From contig JABDDK010000003.1 in the NCBI GenBank assembly GCA_013287665.1, forward strand, positions 1-50,000: a stretch of DNA of 50,000 nt. The letters run 5' to 3'. Below the pieces are notes generated by a model, which searched no databases, had not been told where the DNA came from, and saw nothing but the letters and a program-made list of their open reading frames with translations. The stretch comes from Alphaproteobacteria bacterium. GTDB taxonomy: Bacteria > Pseudomonadota > Alphaproteobacteria > UBA9655. Both the position numbers and the translations under genes were made by a program. Positions 35,159 to 44,886 of the stretch are shown here, piece after piece (position 1 is the stretch's first letter; each line of letters starts with the position of its first letter).

Positions 35159-36957
35159 CGGACTTAAGTCACATTCGAAACTTTTCAATTATTGCCCATA
35201 TTGACCATGGGAAATCAACGCTTGCCGACAGGCTTATTCAGTTCTGTGGAGGCCTGACGGACCGTGAGTTGAAGGAACAGGTTCTCGATACGATGGATAT
35301 TGAGCGGGAGAGGGGGATTACGATCAAAGCCCAAACCGTTCGTTTGACTTATAAGGCAAACAACGGGGAAACCTATCAGCTCAACCTGATGGATACTCCC
35401 GGACATGTGGACTTTGCTTATGAGGTGAGCCGTTGCTTGGCCGCCTGTGAAGGATCCCTCTTGATCGTGGATGCCAGCCAAGGTGTGGAAGCTCAAACGC
35501 TCGCGAACGTTTATCAAGCTATTGATAACAATCATGAAATTATTCCAGTTCTCAATAAGGTCGATTTGCCTGCTGCTGATGTGGACCGCGTAAAAGAACA
35601 GATTGAAGATGTGATCGGCCTTGATACGAGTGACGCCCTTCTCGTATCTGCAAAAACAGGTCTTGGGGTTCCGGATGTTTTGGAAGCCCTGGTTCACCGC
35701 CTTCCTTCTCCGAAAGGTGTTGAAGATGCGCCTCTGAAAGCTCTTCTGATCGATAGTTGGTATGATGCTTATCTCGGGGTGATTATTCTGGTCAGAATCG
35801 TTGACGGTGTTTTGAAGCCGGGCATGAAAATACAGATGATGTCGACAAGGTCTGTGTATCCCGTTGATCAGGTTGGTGTATTTACGCCGAAGCGCGAAAT
35901 CCTTAAATCCCTTCATCCGGGTGAGGTTGGCTTCTTTACGGCAGGCATTAAGGCTGTCGCTGATTGCAACGTGGGTGATACGGTGACTGAAGAGCGGCGC
36001 CCTGCTGCTCAAGCTTTACCTGGATTCAAGCCAAGTGTGCCTGTTGTCTTCTGCGGCCTATTCCCAGCAGATGCTGCTGAATTTGAGGTCTTGCGCGAAA
36101 GCCTTGGGAAGTTACGTCTTAATGATGCAAGCTTTATGTTTGAGCCTGAAAGCTCTGCCGCTCTAGGATTTGGTTTTAGATGTGGTTTCCTGGGGCTCCT
36201 CCACCTCGAGATCATTCAAGAACGTCTTGAAAGAGAGTTCAACCTGGATTTGGTGACAACTGCTCCGAGTGTTGTTTATAAACTTTATATGACAAATGGG
36301 GACATGATCGAACTTCACAATCCAGCAGACATGCCCGATGTTGTCCGTATCGCTAAAATGGAAGAACCCTGGATTAAAGCCACCATTATGGTGCCTGATG
36401 AATATTTAGGCTCGATCTTAACGCTGTGTACGGAACGAAGAGGCATTCAGCTTGACCTCACCTATGTCGGGAATCGAGCCATGGCGGTGTATCGTCTCCC
36501 CCTCAACGAAGTTGTGTTTGATTTTTACGACCGACTAAAGTCCATTAGCCGCGGCTACGCGAGTTTTGACTATCAGATGGATGGATATGAGGAGGGCCAA
36601 CTCGTTAAGCTCTCTATCCTCGTTAACGGGGATCCTGTTGATGCTCTATCAACGATTGTTCACCGTACCCATGCGGAAGCCCGAGGTCGAGCTTTGTGTG
36701 AAAGACTCAAAACTCTCATCCCAAGGCAACTCTTTAAAATTGCGATTCAAGCGGCCATCGGTGGTAAAATCATTGCGAGAGAGTCAATCTCAGCTATGCG
36801 CAAGGATGTTACGGCTAAATGTTATGGGGGCGATATTTCCCGTAAACGAAAGTTGCTCGATAAACAAAAAGAAGGAAAGAAGCGCATGAGGCAGATCGGA
36901 AACGTTGAAATCCCACAATCTGCCTTTCTAGCTGCTTTAAAGATGAGTGATACTTAA
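35155..36957 (+). CDS. lepA: Elongation factor 4 (LepA), ribosome-bound GTPase
   Basis: Translational GTPase that acts on stalled or mis-positioned ribosomes and in initiation/assembly. The 600-aa protein has G1 (AHIDHGKST), G2 within [12 protein letters not shown]3 (DTPGHVDF) and G4 (NKVDL), then domains II, III and V, and the LepA-specific C-terminal domain with [20 protein letters not shown]. The start overlaps pheT by four bases. A long open frame on the opposite strand (35215-36012) is a codon-bias shadow. Confidence 0.97.
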   Translation: MTDLSHIRNFSIIAHIDHGKSTLADRLIQFCGGLTDRELKEQVLDTMDIERERGITIKAQTVRLTYKANNGETYQLNLMDTPGHVDFAYEVSRCLAACEGSLLIVDASQGVEAQTLANVYQAIDNNHEIIPVLNKVDLPAADVDRVKEQIEDVIGLDTSDALLVSAKTGLGVPDVLEALVHRLPSPKGVEDAPLKALLIDSWYDAYLGVIILVRIVDGVLKPGMKIQMMSTRSVYPVDQVGVFTPKREILKSLHPGEVGFFTAGIKAVADCNVGDTVTEERRPAAQALPGFKPSVPVVFCGLFPADAAEFEVLRESLGKLRLNDASFMFEPESSAALGFGFRCGFLGLLHLEIIQERLEREFNLDLVTTAPSVVYKLYMTNGDMIELHNPADMPDVVRIAKMEEPWIKATIMVPDEYLGSILTLCTERRGIQLDLTYVGNRAMAVYRLPLNEVVFDFYDRLKSISRGYASFDYQMDGYEEGQLVKLSILVNGDPVDALSTIVHRTHAEARGRALCERLKTLIPRQLFKIAIQAAIGGKIIARESISAMRKDVTAKCYGGDISRKRKLLDKQKEGKKRMRQIGNVEIPQSAFLAALKMSDT

Positions 36958-36977
36958 GGTAATATAAGGATTATGTA

Positions 36978-37979
36978 ATGACAATTTTAACCGCTGAATT
37001 CCCTCAAAGCCGCCTTCGCCGTAATCGCCAAGACGCATGGTGTCGCGATTTGATTGCAGAGACGACACTTTCCGTGAAAGATCTCATTCTTCCTCTTTTC
37101 ATACGGGAAGAGGACGCTGAACGGGATATCCCACAAATGCCTGGAATTTATCGTCATTCTTTAACCGAATTACTGACTATTTGTGAAAAGGCTCAACAAT
37201 TAGGGATTGGCGCCGTCGCTCTCTTTCCTTTTAATAATCCTGGTCTCAAATGTGAGGAAGGGCTAGAAGCCTTAAATCCTGACAACATCATAGGACGCGC
37301 CGTACGTCTCTTAAAGGAAAGGATGCCTGAACTTGGTGTGATGGCTGATGTTGCTCTTGATACATATACAACACATGGCCATGATGGGGTGATTCGAGAT
37401 GGAAAAGTTGATAATGACGACTCTGTAAAAGCCCTCACAGAGATGGCCCTTATCCTAGCTCGTAATGGTGTTGATGTCGTTGCACCTTCAGATATGATGG
37501 ACGGCAGAGTGGGAGTCATTCGTAAAGCGTTAGATAAAGAAGGCTTTCAACATGTTCGAATCTTAGCCTATTCAGCAAAATATATATCCTCATTCTATTT
37601 TCCATATCGAAATGCTGTTGGCTCTATTTCATGCCTTGGTAAGGCTGACAAGGAAACATATCAACTCGATCCTGCAAACCCTAAGGAAGCGATGCGAGAA
37701 GCAGCTCAAGATGTTTTGGAAGGCGCTGATATGATTATGGTAAAACCCGCACTTCCTTATCTTGATATCATTTATAGATATAGTGAGGCGTTTCACCTTC
37801 CTATCGTTGCTTTCCAGGTTACGGGAGAATATAGCTCTCTTAAAGCCGCAGAACAAAATGGGTGGATTGATTTTAATCGTGCAATGATCGAAACGCTGAT
37901 TGGGATGAAAAGGGCAGGGGCGTCAGCAATCCTCTGTTATGCGGCCATAGAAGTTGCCGAGGTATTGAAGAAACAATGA
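36978..37979 (+). CDS. hemB: Delta-aminolevulinic acid dehydratase (porphobilinogen synthase)
   Basis: Condenses two 5-aminolevulinate molecules to porphobilinogen in haem synthesis. The 333-aa protein keeps both active lysines, Lys201 (AYSAKY) and Lys256 (MVKPALPYLD). At the metal loop (residues 128-136, DTYTTHGHD) the three zinc-binding cysteines of the E. coli enzyme are absent, as in the magnesium-dependent class known from Bradyrhizobium and Pseudomonas. It lies 20 bases after lepA and may be the last gene of the pheS operon; a palindromic element follows directly. Confidence 0.96.
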   Translation: MTILTAEFPQSRLRRNRQDAWCRDLIAETTLSVKDLILPLFIREEDAERDIPQMPGIYRHSLTELLTICEKAQQLGIGAVALFPFNNPGLKCEEGLEALNPDNIIGRAVRLLKERMPELGVMADVALDTYTTHGHDGVIRDGKVDNDDSVKALTEMALILARNGVDVVAPSDMMDGRVGVIRKALDKEGFQHVRILAYSAKYISSFYFPYRNAVGSISCLGKADKETYQLDPANPKEAMREAAQDVLEGADMIMVKPALPYLDIIYRYSEAFHLPIVAFQVTGEYSSLKAAEQNGWIDFNRAMIETLIGMKRAGASAILCYAAIEVAEVLKKQ

Positions 37980-37982
37980 CGC

Positions 37983-38114
37983 AAAAAGCCCAGCTCCAAA
38001 ATCGTCATTGCGAGTGAAGCGAAGCAATCCACCTTTCTTATTATTTCAGGAAAAAAGATGGATTGCCACGCCCCTTTCAGGGACTCGCAATGACGATTCA
38101 CCAAAAAGCCCAGC
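37983..38114. repeat. Palindromic element, family 3, flanked by 12-bp direct repeats
   Basis: Perfect 15-bp inverted ends ATCGTCATTGCGAGT (38001-38015) and its complement (38083-38097) enclose partly paired inner arms (GCAATCCA and TGGATTGC). The whole is bracketed by identical AAAAAGCCCAGC at 37983-37994 and 38103-38114, which look like a target-site duplication. The sequence CGTCATTGCGAG...GAAGCAATCCA is of a type I recall as a common intergenic palindrome in several bacteria. No coding capacity. Confidence 0.85.
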
Positions 38115-38131
38115 ATTACTGCTGAGCTTTT
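38103..38131 (-). terminator. Rho-independent terminator of the DUF465 gene
   Basis: On the minus strand GCTCAGCA (38127-38120), loop GTAA, TGCTGGGC (38115-38108), then TTTTT (38107-38103). The eight-pair stem has one G-U pair. It lies about 37 bases beyond the DUF465 stop. On the plus strand the same stem has a C-A mismatch, so the minus direction fits better. Confidence 0.68.
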
Positions 38132-38163
38132 CGAGGAGAGAACCAATATGAGGAGAAAGTCTA

Positions 38164-38325
38164 TTAGGCCATGCTATAGATTTTTTCCTTAAGTCTTAAT
38201 CTTTTCAGCTTAAGGTTAAATAGCCTAATTGAATCAGGCAAGGGCCGCGAAAGCTCATCGCGGATTAAGGTATTTAATTGTGCGTATTTTAGTTTCAAAG
38301 TTAACAGACGGTTGGAAACGGACAT
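38164..38325 (-). CDS. DUF465/YdcH-family small protein
   Basis: A 53-codon gene: ATG at 38325, TAA at 38166-38164. An ideal Shine-Dalgarno GGAGG lies five bases before the ATG. The protein (MSVSNRLLTLKLKYAQLNTL at the N-terminus, then RDELSRPLPDSIRLFNLKLK and RLRLKEKIYSMA) has the DUF465 pattern: an N-terminal helix, an E-L-x-R-P-x-P-D turn, then a Lys/Arg-rich helix with K-x-x-x-L-R-L-K-E-K-I. This predicts a two-helix hairpin. Function of the family is unknown; it is common in alphaproteobacteria, often in several copies. Its own terminator lies at 38103-38131. It is divergent from ctrA, sharing a 404-bp upstream region. Confidence 0.88.
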   Translation of the reverse strand: MSVSNRLLTLKLKYAQLNTLIRDELSRPLPDSIRLFNLKLKRLRLKEKIYSMA

Positions 38326-38542
38326 TAACGCCTCCTTTTTTTTATGAATCTACGACATGTAGATTTCCTAAAGAGAGTTTAACAAAAAATAAATGATTGT
38401 CAAATTTTTGACAAACACATTGATTTTAAAGGAAAAGCATATATCATTGTATTTCAATGACTTAGCATTTAAAATGACAGAATTGCTGACCTCCCAAGAT
38501 GACCATTAATTTGCCTGAAATTAAGGTTTATCTAACATCTTA

Positions 38543-38557
38543 TTAATATTTCTTTAA
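38543..38557 (+). promoter_or_regulatory. CtrA box 1 upstream of ctrA
   Basis: Exact TTAA-TATTTCT-TTAA, 172 bp before the ctrA start. CtrA controls its own gene through boxes of this form in Caulobacter. Confidence 0.6.
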
Positions 38558-38619
38558 AATCAAAGGATTATGAGCTATATGCCACACAAACCATTTTTTA
38601 TCTGATTCTTTCAAGAAAT

Positions 38620-38634
38620 TTAACCAAATTTTAA
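38620..38634 (+). promoter_or_regulatory. CtrA box 2 upstream of ctrA
   Basis: Exact TTAA-CCAAATT-TTAA, 95 bp before the ctrA start. Its second half runs into TTAAGA, which with TAGTAA 16 bp later could form the core promoter, the layout of CtrA-activated promoters. Confidence 0.65.
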
Positions 38635-38729
38635 GAGTTCCTTGTTACAACTTAGTAAGAAAGAATTAAGTTTTGTAAGAATAAATATGCTAAGCTGTGC
38701 AACAAAAGATTATTCAGGGAGGAGAAAAA

Positions 38730-39461
38730 ATGAGAATTCTTTTAATAGAAGATGATTCCTCAACAGCAAAAACTGTTGAGTTAACCTTACGGACAGAGGG
38801 ATTTGTCGTCGACACAACGGACCTTGGGGAAGACGGATTAGAGATTGGTAAGCTCTATGACTATGACCTCATCATTTTGGATATTATGTTGCCTGACATG
38901 GATGGGTATGAAGTTCTCAGACGTCTTCGCGCAGCACAAATCGCAACGCCAATTTTAATCCTCTCTGGCCTTAACGAAATCTCAGATAAAGTTAAAGGTC
39001 TTGGTTTTGGTGCTGATGATTACCTCACAAAACCATTTAATAAGAGCGAGTTAACAGCACGCGTTCAAGCTATTATCCGTCGTTCAAAGGGCCATGCTGA
39101 ATCCATCATTCGCACAGGTTTCTTGGTCGTGAATCTTCAAGCAAGAACAGTTGAAATCCATGGTCGCCCGATTCGTTTAACGGGTAAGGAATATGCGATT
39201 CTTGAGCTTCTTTCTTTGAGAAAGGGGTCAACTCTCACGAAAGAGATGTTCTTGAACCATCTTTATGGTGGAATTGATGAGCCTGAGCTAAAGATCATCG
39301 ATGTGTTTATCTGCAAATTGAGAAAAAAACTCAGCGATCAATTGGATGGGATCAATTATATTGAAACTGTGTGGGGACGAGGCTATGTGCTTCGGGACCC
39401 GTCCGAAGAGCTAGCGACTCGACCTAAGCCTCCCGTCGAGAAAGCCGTAGCTCAACTTTAG
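38730..39461 (+). CDS. ctrA: Cell-cycle response regulator CtrA
   Basis: OmpR-type transcription factor that controls cell-cycle, division and envelope genes in alphaproteobacteria. The 243-aa protein has a receiver domain (residues 1-120) with the acidic pair EDD, phospho-acceptor Asp51 ([13 protein letters not shown]) and Lys101 (YLTKPF), then a winged-helix domain. The CtrA-specific recognition region [20 protein letters not shown] and [20 protein letters not shown] is nearly identical to Caulobacter. ATG 38730 follows GGGAGGAG; the upstream open frame lacks a start signal. Two CtrA boxes upstream point to self-control. The tail lacks the Ala-Ala end that is a degradation signal in Caulobacter. 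Confidence 0.95.
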   Translation: MRILLIEDDSSTAKTVELTLRTEGFVVDTTDLGEDGLEIGKLYDYDLIILDIMLPDMDGYEVLRRLRAAQIATPILILSGLNEISDKVKGLGFGADDYLTKPFNKSELTARVQAIIRRSKGHAESIIRTGFLVVNLQARTVEIHGRPIRLTGKEYAILELLSLRKGSTLTKEMFLNHLYGGIDEPELKIIDVFICKLRKKLSDQLDGINYIETVWGRGYVLRDPSEELATRPKPPVEKAVAQL

Positions 39462-39489
39462 ACCATAATTTTATCTTCTCAAGAACGAT

Positions 39490-39515
39490 GAAGGCCCTTG
39501 CAACCAAGGGCCTTC
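39490..39515 (+). terminator. Hairpin between ctrA and parE
   Basis: Perfect 11-bp stem GAAGGCCCTTG / CAAGGGCCTTC with loop CAAC, 29 bases after the ctrA stop. The tract after it (TTCATCAT) is only partly T-rich, so it may be a terminator or a stabilising 3' end for ctrA mRNA. It lies just before the parE start. Confidence 0.55.
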
Positions 39516-39532
39516 TTCATCATAATGCGCCC

Positions 39533-41494
39533 ATGAGCGATTTATTTGCACAATCAGCAGTAACACCTGAAGCTTACTCCGCAAAAGATATCGAAGTCCT
39601 GGAAGGACTGGAACCTGTTCGCCGGAGGCCAGGAATGTATATCGGAGGCACGGATGAACGTGCTCTCCATCATCTTGTGGTTGAGATTTTAGATAATGCC
39701 ATGGATGAAGCTGTTGCAGGTCATGCAAGCCGTATTGATTTGATCGTAAATGGTGATAGTTCGGTTACAGTCCGCGATAATGGTCGCGGGATACCGATAG
39801 ATCCTCACCCCAAGTTCCCTGACAAATCAGCCCTTGAAGTTATTTTAACGACCCTTCATTCCGGTGCTAAATTTGGGGGAAAGTCCTATAGCACCTCTGG
39901 AGGACTTCATGGCGTTGGCCTATCAGTCGTAAATGCTCTGTCCTCAAAGTTGGTTGTAGACGTCTTTCAAAATCGTGAAATATGGTCCCAGGAATATTCT
40001 GAAGGTCATCCTCAAACTCCTCTTGAGAATAAAGGAACGGGTCCACATCGCAGAGGAACATCCATAACCTTTTGGCCTGATCACAAGATATTTGGGGAGG
40101 AAATAACATTTAAACCCTCTACCCTTTATAGAATGGCTCGCTCAAAGGCATATCTCTTTAAGGGTGTTACAATTCATTGGCAATGTTCAGAAGACATCTG
40201 TGATGACAAAACTCTTCCAAAGGCCGTTTTCCACTTTCCTGGAGGCCTTTCAGACTATTTAAATGAGGCTTTAGAGGGAATTCCTCTTGCAACACCCACA
40301 TCATTTGCGGGCGAGGCCACCTTTCCGGGTCATGAAGGTCGAGTCGAATGGGCGATCGCTTGGCCTCTTGAAGGAGAGGGGTTTTGTACGTCCTATTGCA
40401 ATACAATTAGGACGCCGGAGGGGGGGACGCATGAGAATGGCTTTCGTCAATCAATTATACGTGGCCTTCGAGCTTATGGGGAGCGTATTGGCAATAAAAA
40501 AGTAGGACAACTCACGGCTGAAGACTGCTTTGGCGGCGCATCTTACGTTCTTTCTCTTTTCCTGCGTGATCCTCAGTTCCAGGGCCAAACAAAAGAAAAA
40601 CTTGTATCACAAGACGCTAGTCGCCTAGTTGAAGCAAGCCTTAAAGACCATTTTGATCATTGGTTAACTGCCAATCCTGAAGCCGCAACAAGTTTGCTGG
40701 ATTATATGTTTCTGCAAATGGAAGAGCGTCTGAGACGACGTCAATCCAAAGAAATAAGCCGAGCCTCAGCCACACGCAAATTGCGACTTCCTGGAAAACT
40801 TGCAGACTGTAGTACAGATTCAGCCGGGGGAACGGAGATCTTCCTTGTTGAAGGAGATTCAGCAGGCGGCTCAGCTAAACAAGCACGTGACCGAAAAACT
40901 CAAGCTATCCTCCCCTTACGTGGAAAAGTCCTCAATGTCGCTAGCGCAACAGTTGATAAAATAAAAGCGAATCAGGAAATTGCTGACATGACGCTTGCTC
41001 TTGGATGTGGAACAGGGAGAGACTGCGATACGAAAAAGCTGCGTTATGAACGGATTATTATCATGACGGATGCTGACGTGGACGGTGCTCACATCGCCTC
41101 CCTCTTAATCACATTCTTTTTCCAACAAATGCGCCCTCTCGTAGAAGGGGGGTATCTTTATTTAGCCCAGCCACCCCTTTACCGTCTGACTAGCGGGAGT
41201 AAAAGCATCTATGCACAAGATGACACCGATCGTGAACGGATTATAGCGTCTGAGTTCAAAGGCAAGAAAGTAGATATTAGCCGATTTAAAGGTCTGGGAG
41301 AAATGCCAGCCCTTCAGCTAAAAGAAACAACGATGGATCCGAAAAACAGAATCCTTCAACGTGTGATCTTGCCCCCCGAGGCGGATGCAAAGGATATCAC
41401 TATATTTGTTGAAGATCTTATGGGCCGCAACCCAGAGAAACGCTTTACCTTTATTCAACAGAATGCACAGTTTGTTCGGGATTTGGATTTGTAA
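39533..41494 (+). CDS. parE: DNA topoisomerase IV subunit B
   Basis: ATPase subunit of the enzyme that unlinks daughter chromosomes. The 653-aa protein has the GHKL ATPase (EILDNAMDEA, DNGRGIPID, GGLHGVGLSVVNALS), a transducer domain, and the TOPRIM domain with VEGDSAGGSAKQARDRKTQA, PLRGKVLN and DADVDGAHI. It lacks the 170-residue insertion of some GyrB proteins, and the N-terminus MSDLF fits ParE. ATG 39533 is preferred: an upstream ATG (39488) would lie inside the ctrA hairpin and has no ribosome site. Confidence 0.92.
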   Translation: MSDLFAQSAVTPEAYSAKDIEVLEGLEPVRRRPGMYIGGTDERALHHLVVEILDNAMDEAVAGHASRIDLIVNGDSSVTVRDNGRGIPIDPHPKFPDKSALEVILTTLHSGAKFGGKSYSTSGGLHGVGLSVVNALSSKLVVDVFQNREIWSQEYSEGHPQTPLENKGTGPHRRGTSITFWPDHKIFGEEITFKPSTLYRMARSKAYLFKGVTIHWQCSEDICDDKTLPKAVFHFPGGLSDYLNEALEGIPLATPTSFAGEATFPGHEGRVEWAIAWPLEGEGFCTSYCNTIRTPEGGTHENGFRQSIIRGLRAYGERIGNKKVGQLTAEDCFGGASYVLSLFLRDPQFQGQTKEKLVSQDASRLVEASLKDHFDHWLTANPEAATSLLDYMFLQMEERLRRRQSKEISRASATRKLRLPGKLADCSTDSAGGTEIFLVEGDSAGGSAKQARDRKTQAILPLRGKVLNVASATVDKIKANQEIADMTLALGCGTGRDCDTKKLRYERIIIMTDADVDGAHIASLLITFFFQQMRPLVEGGYLYLAQPPLYRLTSGSKSIYAQDDTDRERIIASEFKGKKVDISRFKGLGEMPALQLKETTMDPKNRILQRVILPPEADAKDITIFVEDLMGRNPEKRFTFIQQNAQFVRDLDL

Positions 41495-41523
41495 GGATAA
41501 AGCCCTTCTCGTAGTGACATGCC

Positions 41524-42312
41524 CTAGTCTTTCCCCACCCTCGCAACCATCTTCTTCTTAATCTCTCCAATCGCTTTCGCTGGGTTAAGCGATTTTGGGC
41601 AGGTATTCGTACAATTCATAATGGTGTGACAGCGATAGAGTTTAAAAGGATCATCGAGCTCATCGAGACGTTCATCCGTTGCATCATCTCGGCTATCGGC
41701 AATCCAGCGGTAAGACTGGAGAAGGGTTGCGGGGCCTAAATACTTATCGCCGTTCCACCAGTAACTCGGGCAGCTTGTAGAACAACAGAAGCACAGTATG
41801 CACTCCCATAGGCCATCCAACTTTTCCCTCTCTTCCTTGCTTTGCAGACGTTCCTTATCGGGAGGAGGCGTGTCCGCTGCTTGAATCCAGGGTTTTACGG
41901 AAGCATATTGCTCAAAAGCAAAATTCAAGTCAGGCACCAAATCTTTCACAACAGACAGGTGGGGGAGGGGAGTAATCTTGATCTCACCCCCGGCTTCATC
42001 AATTGGCTTAATGCACGCGAGCGTATTGGTCCCCTCAATATTCATCGCACAAGATCCACAAATGCCTTCTCTGCAGGACCGTCGGAAGGTCAGAGTCGTA
42101 TCCACCTCATTCTTGATCTTGATAAGGGCATCGAGCACCATGGGACCGCATTCGTCAAGGTTGAGCTCATAGGTATCCATACGTGGATTTGCCTTGTCAT
42201 CCGGATCATACCGATAGATCTGGAAAATCTTCATCCGTGGCCCTTTTGAAGCTGACGGATAAGTCTTTCCCTTTGTAATCCGAGAATTGGGGGGAAGACG
42301 AAGCTCTACCAT
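41524..42312 (-). CDS. sdhB: Succinate dehydrogenase iron-sulfur subunit
   Basis: Passes electrons from SdhA to quinone through three clusters. In the 262-aa protein, [2Fe-2S] ligands are C80, C85, C88 and C100; [4Fe-4S] ligands C171, C174, C177 and C181 ([11 protein letters not shown]); and the [3Fe-4S] set includes C228, C234 and C238. The motif CPSYWW marks the quinone-side Trp. AAGGGAG precedes the ATG. It is last in the order sdhC-sdhD-sdhA-sdhB, read on the minus strand, 12 bases after sdhA. Confidence 0.97.
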   Translation of the reverse strand: MVELRLPPNSRITKGKTYPSASKGPRMKIFQIYRYDPDDKANPRMDTYELNLDECGPMVLDALIKIKNEVDTTLTFRRSCREGICGSCAMNIEGTNTLACIKPIDEAGGEIKITPLPHLSVVKDLVPDLNFAFEQYASVKPWIQAADTPPPDKERLQSKEEREKLDGLWECILCFCCSTSCPSYWWNGDKYLGPATLLQSYRWIADSRDDATDERLDELDDPFKLYRCHTIMNCTNTCPKSLNPAKAIGEIKKKMVARVGKD

Positions 42313-42324
42313 ATAAATTCTCCC

Positions 42325-44115
42325 TTAATAAACCCGTTTTTTGGGTGGAATGACTTCAACTTCTGGGCTGAGTGTATACAGATGAACAGGACGGTAACTA
42401 AAGGATACCTTGTCCTTTTCTAGTCGACCCACCGTATGTTTCATCCATTTCTTATCGTCGCGGTCAGGATAGTCCTCACGGGCATGTGCACCGCGGCTTT
42501 CCGTTCGATTCAATGCCGACTGAATCGTCACCACTGATTGCTGTAATAAGTTCTCAAGCTCCAAAGCCTCAACCAAATCACTGTTCCAGATCATTGACCG
42601 ATCGTTCAGTTTTATATCCTTGTAAGAGGCCGTGATTTCATTGATCTTCTTGGCACCAGCCTCTAAGTGTTCCTTTGTTCTGAAGACAGCACAATGAGTC
42701 TGCATCGTGCGCTGCATATCCAAACGAATATCTGCTGTCTTTAAGGACCCGTTCGCATGGCGAAGTCGATCGAACTTAGCTATGGTCGCTTCCCCATCTT
42801 TTGTGCGTAATGGTTTTAACTTCTTGTCTTTTGTAATGATCTCTTTCGCTCTAATAGCAGCCGCTCTTCCAAAAACAATAAGATCCAGAAGAGAATTCGT
42901 GCCTAATCGATTGGCTCCGTGAACTGACACACAGGCAGCTTCCCCAATGGCCATCAACCCATGGGCAATTTGCTCAGGATTCTCGTCCGTTGAATTCAAA
43001 ACTTCCCCAAAATGGTTGGTCGGAATTCCGCCCATATTGTAATGAACCGTTGGCAAAACGGGGATTGGTTTTTTGGTTACATCAACACCTGAAAAAATCC
43101 GGGCCGTCTCGGAGATTCCTGGAAGTCTTTCATGAAGCACGGCGGGATCGATATGCTCAAGGTGGAGCTCAATATAGTCCTTGTTTGGCCCCACGCCACG
43201 CCCTTCATTAATCTCAATCGTAATCGCCCGGCTCACCACATCGCGGGATGCAAGATCCTTTGCAGTTGGCGCATAGCGTTCCATAAACCGCTCGCCTGTA
43301 CTATTTGTGAGATAGCCACCTTCGCCTCGTGCACCCTCCGTAATGAGGCATCCCGCCCCATAAATGCCTGTGGGATGAAATTGAACAAACTCCATGTCTT
43401 GAAGGGGAAGTCCCGCACGCAAGATCATCGCGTTTCCATCACCCGTACATGTATGGGCAGAGGTACATGAAAAGTAAGCCCGGCCATAGCCACCGGTTGC
43501 AAGAACGACAAGATGTGCCGAGAATCGGTGAAGTGTTCCGTCTTCCAAATTCCACGCAACAACGCCGCGACATACACCTTCGTCATCCATTATCAAATCA
43601 AGCGCGAAATACTCATTAAAGAATTCAGCCTTATGTTTTAATGCTTGCTGATAGAGCGTATGTAAGATGGCGTGCCCCGTTCGATCTGCGGCAGCGCAAG
43701 CACGCTTTGCCATCTCATCCCCAAAATTAATCGTGTGACCCCCAAAAGGTCGCTGATAGATTTTCCCATCTTCAGTCCGTGAGAAGGGAACTCCCATATG
43801 CTCAAGTTCAATAACGGCAGGGATCGCATTCCTGCACATATACTCAATTGCATCCTGATCCCCCAACCAATCCGAGCCCTTCACCGTATCATACATGTGA
43901 AAGCGCCAATTATCTCCATCACCCATATTATCAAGGGCAGCACTGACACCGCCTTGGGCAGCCACCGTATGGCTTCGTGTGGGAAATACCTTTGTGATAC
44001 AAGCCGTTTTCAGATTTTGCGAAGCCATCCCAAGCGTGGCCCGAAGTCCCGCTCCACCAGCTCCCACAACGATAACGTCATATGTGTGATCTACCACTTT
44101 ATAGGCTTGAGTCAT
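42325..44115 (-). CDS. sdhA: Succinate dehydrogenase flavoprotein subunit
   Basis: Oxidises succinate to fumarate with covalently bound FAD in the citric-acid cycle. The 596-aa protein has the FAD dinucleotide motif [14 protein letters not shown], the flavin-linked His in [15 protein letters not shown], the active-site loop [21 protein letters not shown] and the [20 protein letters not shown] motif. AGGA lies seven bases before the ATG. It follows sdhD by nine bases in the sdhCDAB operon. Confidence 0.97.
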   Translation of the reverse strand: MTQAYKVVDHTYDVIVVGAGGAGLRATLGMASQNLKTACITKVFPTRSHTVAAQGGVSAALDNMGDGDNWRFHMYDTVKGSDWLGDQDAIEYMCRNAIPAVIELEHMGVPFSRTEDGKIYQRPFGGHTINFGDEMAKRACAAADRTGHAILHTLYQQALKHKAEFFNEYFALDLIMDDEGVCRGVVAWNLEDGTLHRFSAHLVVLATGGYGRAYFSCTSAHTCTGDGNAMILRAGLPLQDMEFVQFHPTGIYGAGCLITEGARGEGGYLTNSTGERFMERYAPTAKDLASRDVVSRAITIEINEGRGVGPNKDYIELHLEHIDPAVLHERLPGISETARIFSGVDVTKKPIPVLPTVHYNMGGIPTNHFGEVLNSTDENPEQIAHGLMAIGEAACVSVHGANRLGTNSLLDLIVFGRAAAIRAKEIITKDKKLKPLRTKDGEATIAKFDRLRHANGSLKTADIRLDMQRTMQTHCAVFRTKEHLEAGAKKINEITASYKDIKLNDRSMIWNSDLVEALELENLLQQSVVTIQSALNRTESRGAHAREDYPDRDDKKWMKHTVGRLEKDKVSFSYRPVHLYTLSPEVEVIPPKKRVY

Positions 44116-44124
44116 TCAGCAATC

Positions 44125-44469
44125 CTAACTTAATTGTATTTGTATAATGCTAATGATAGCTAAAACAGTCATAAAGAAACTAAACAGTCTTGTAAAATAG
44201 ATAAGATATGTCCGAGTCTTTTCATTAGGGACATAGTCTTCTAGGATAACCTGGATCCCTAAATACCCATGATAAAACATTAATACCGTAAAAACAATGA
44301 CGGCTGATTTAATGTAGGGTGACGACAGCCAAATCTGTGCTGCGCTATAGGGTGCTGTAATATAGGCTAAGAAAACAGCAGCAGCCCAAAGACTTAACGG
44401 AATAAGGAGAACAGCCGTAATTCGCTGAATAAGCCAGTGTCCAACGCCTTTCTCAGATTTAACCTTCAT
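44125..44469 (-). CDS. sdhD: Succinate dehydrogenase membrane anchor subunit
   Basis: Anchor subunit that shares haem b and the quinone site with SdhC. Starting at 44469 gives 114 aa and an ATGA overlap with sdhC; the longer open frame only re-reads sdhC. Conserved start MKVKSEKGVGHWLIQRITAV, with the H/R pair near the quinone site, then three membrane helices, and the haem-ligand helix VLMFYHGYLGIQVILEDYV. Length and order match alphaproteobacterial SdhD. Confidence 0.93.
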   Translation of the reverse strand: MKVKSEKGVGHWLIQRITAVLLIPLSLWAAAVFLAYITAPYSAAQIWLSSPYIKSAVIVFTVLMFYHGYLGIQVILEDYVPNEKTRTYLIYFTRLFSFFMTVLAIISIIQIQLS

Positions 44470-44858
44470 GTCCAAATGAATCCCCACGTTCTCCCAAGCA
44501 TCCAAGTAAACATCGTGAGGAGAATTGTCATTATAATGACAAACCACCCCGTTTGCCGAACTGTTTTTATGTCGTATCCATAACCCATATCCCAACAAAG
44601 ATGGCGAATACCATTACAAAAATGGTAAAAAAAGGAGAGAGACCATCCCAAAAGTACAATAAGCCCTACGGGGTGTAACAGGATTTTCTGTATGGCATCA
44701 TAACTATCTTTCCCATTTGCAAGACCCATGAGCCAAACAACCCACAGAACGGCTCCCCCATAAAGGATCATGCCCGTAAGGCGATGGAGAATGGACAGAA
44801 GAGACGTTATTTGAATCTTATAGATTTGGAGGTGAGGGGAGAGGGGACGTTCAGCCAT
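44466..44858 (-). CDS. sdhC: Succinate dehydrogenase cytochrome b556 subunit
   Basis: Membrane subunit holding haem b. The 130-aa protein has the family signature RPLSPHLQIYKIQITSLLSI with HRLTG, three helices, and the haem-ligand stretch FYHFCNGIRHLCWDMG. First gene of the sdh operon; its TGA overlaps the sdhD start. The 63-bp gap before it, after rsm22, contains short tandem repeats (44887-44920), and its ribosome site is weak. Confidence 0.95.
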   Translation of the reverse strand: MAERPLSPHLQIYKIQITSLLSILHRLTGMILYGGAVLWVVWLMGLANGKDSYDAIQKILLHPVGLIVLLGWSLSFFYHFCNGIRHLCWDMGYGYDIKTVRQTGWFVIIMTILLTMFTWMLGRTWGFIWT

Positions 44859-44886
44859 GACGTATTCTCACTTCTAAATACCCCTT

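Larger units (their letters stand above)
38326..38729. other. AT-rich divergent regulatory region of ctrA and the DUF465 gene
   Basis: No gene was found in these 404 bases. They hold two exact CtrA boxes (38543-38557 and 38620-38634), a 7-of-8 match (TTAA-GGTTTAT-CTAA at 38521-38535), and the ctrA ribosome site (GGGAGGAG just before 38730). The ctrA mRNA probably starts downstream of the 38620 box. Confidence 0.6.

Noticed and set aside
35215-36012. 265-codon minus-strand frame inside lepA
   Set aside because: A codon-bias shadow of a highly conserved gene; no start signals or recognisable protein.
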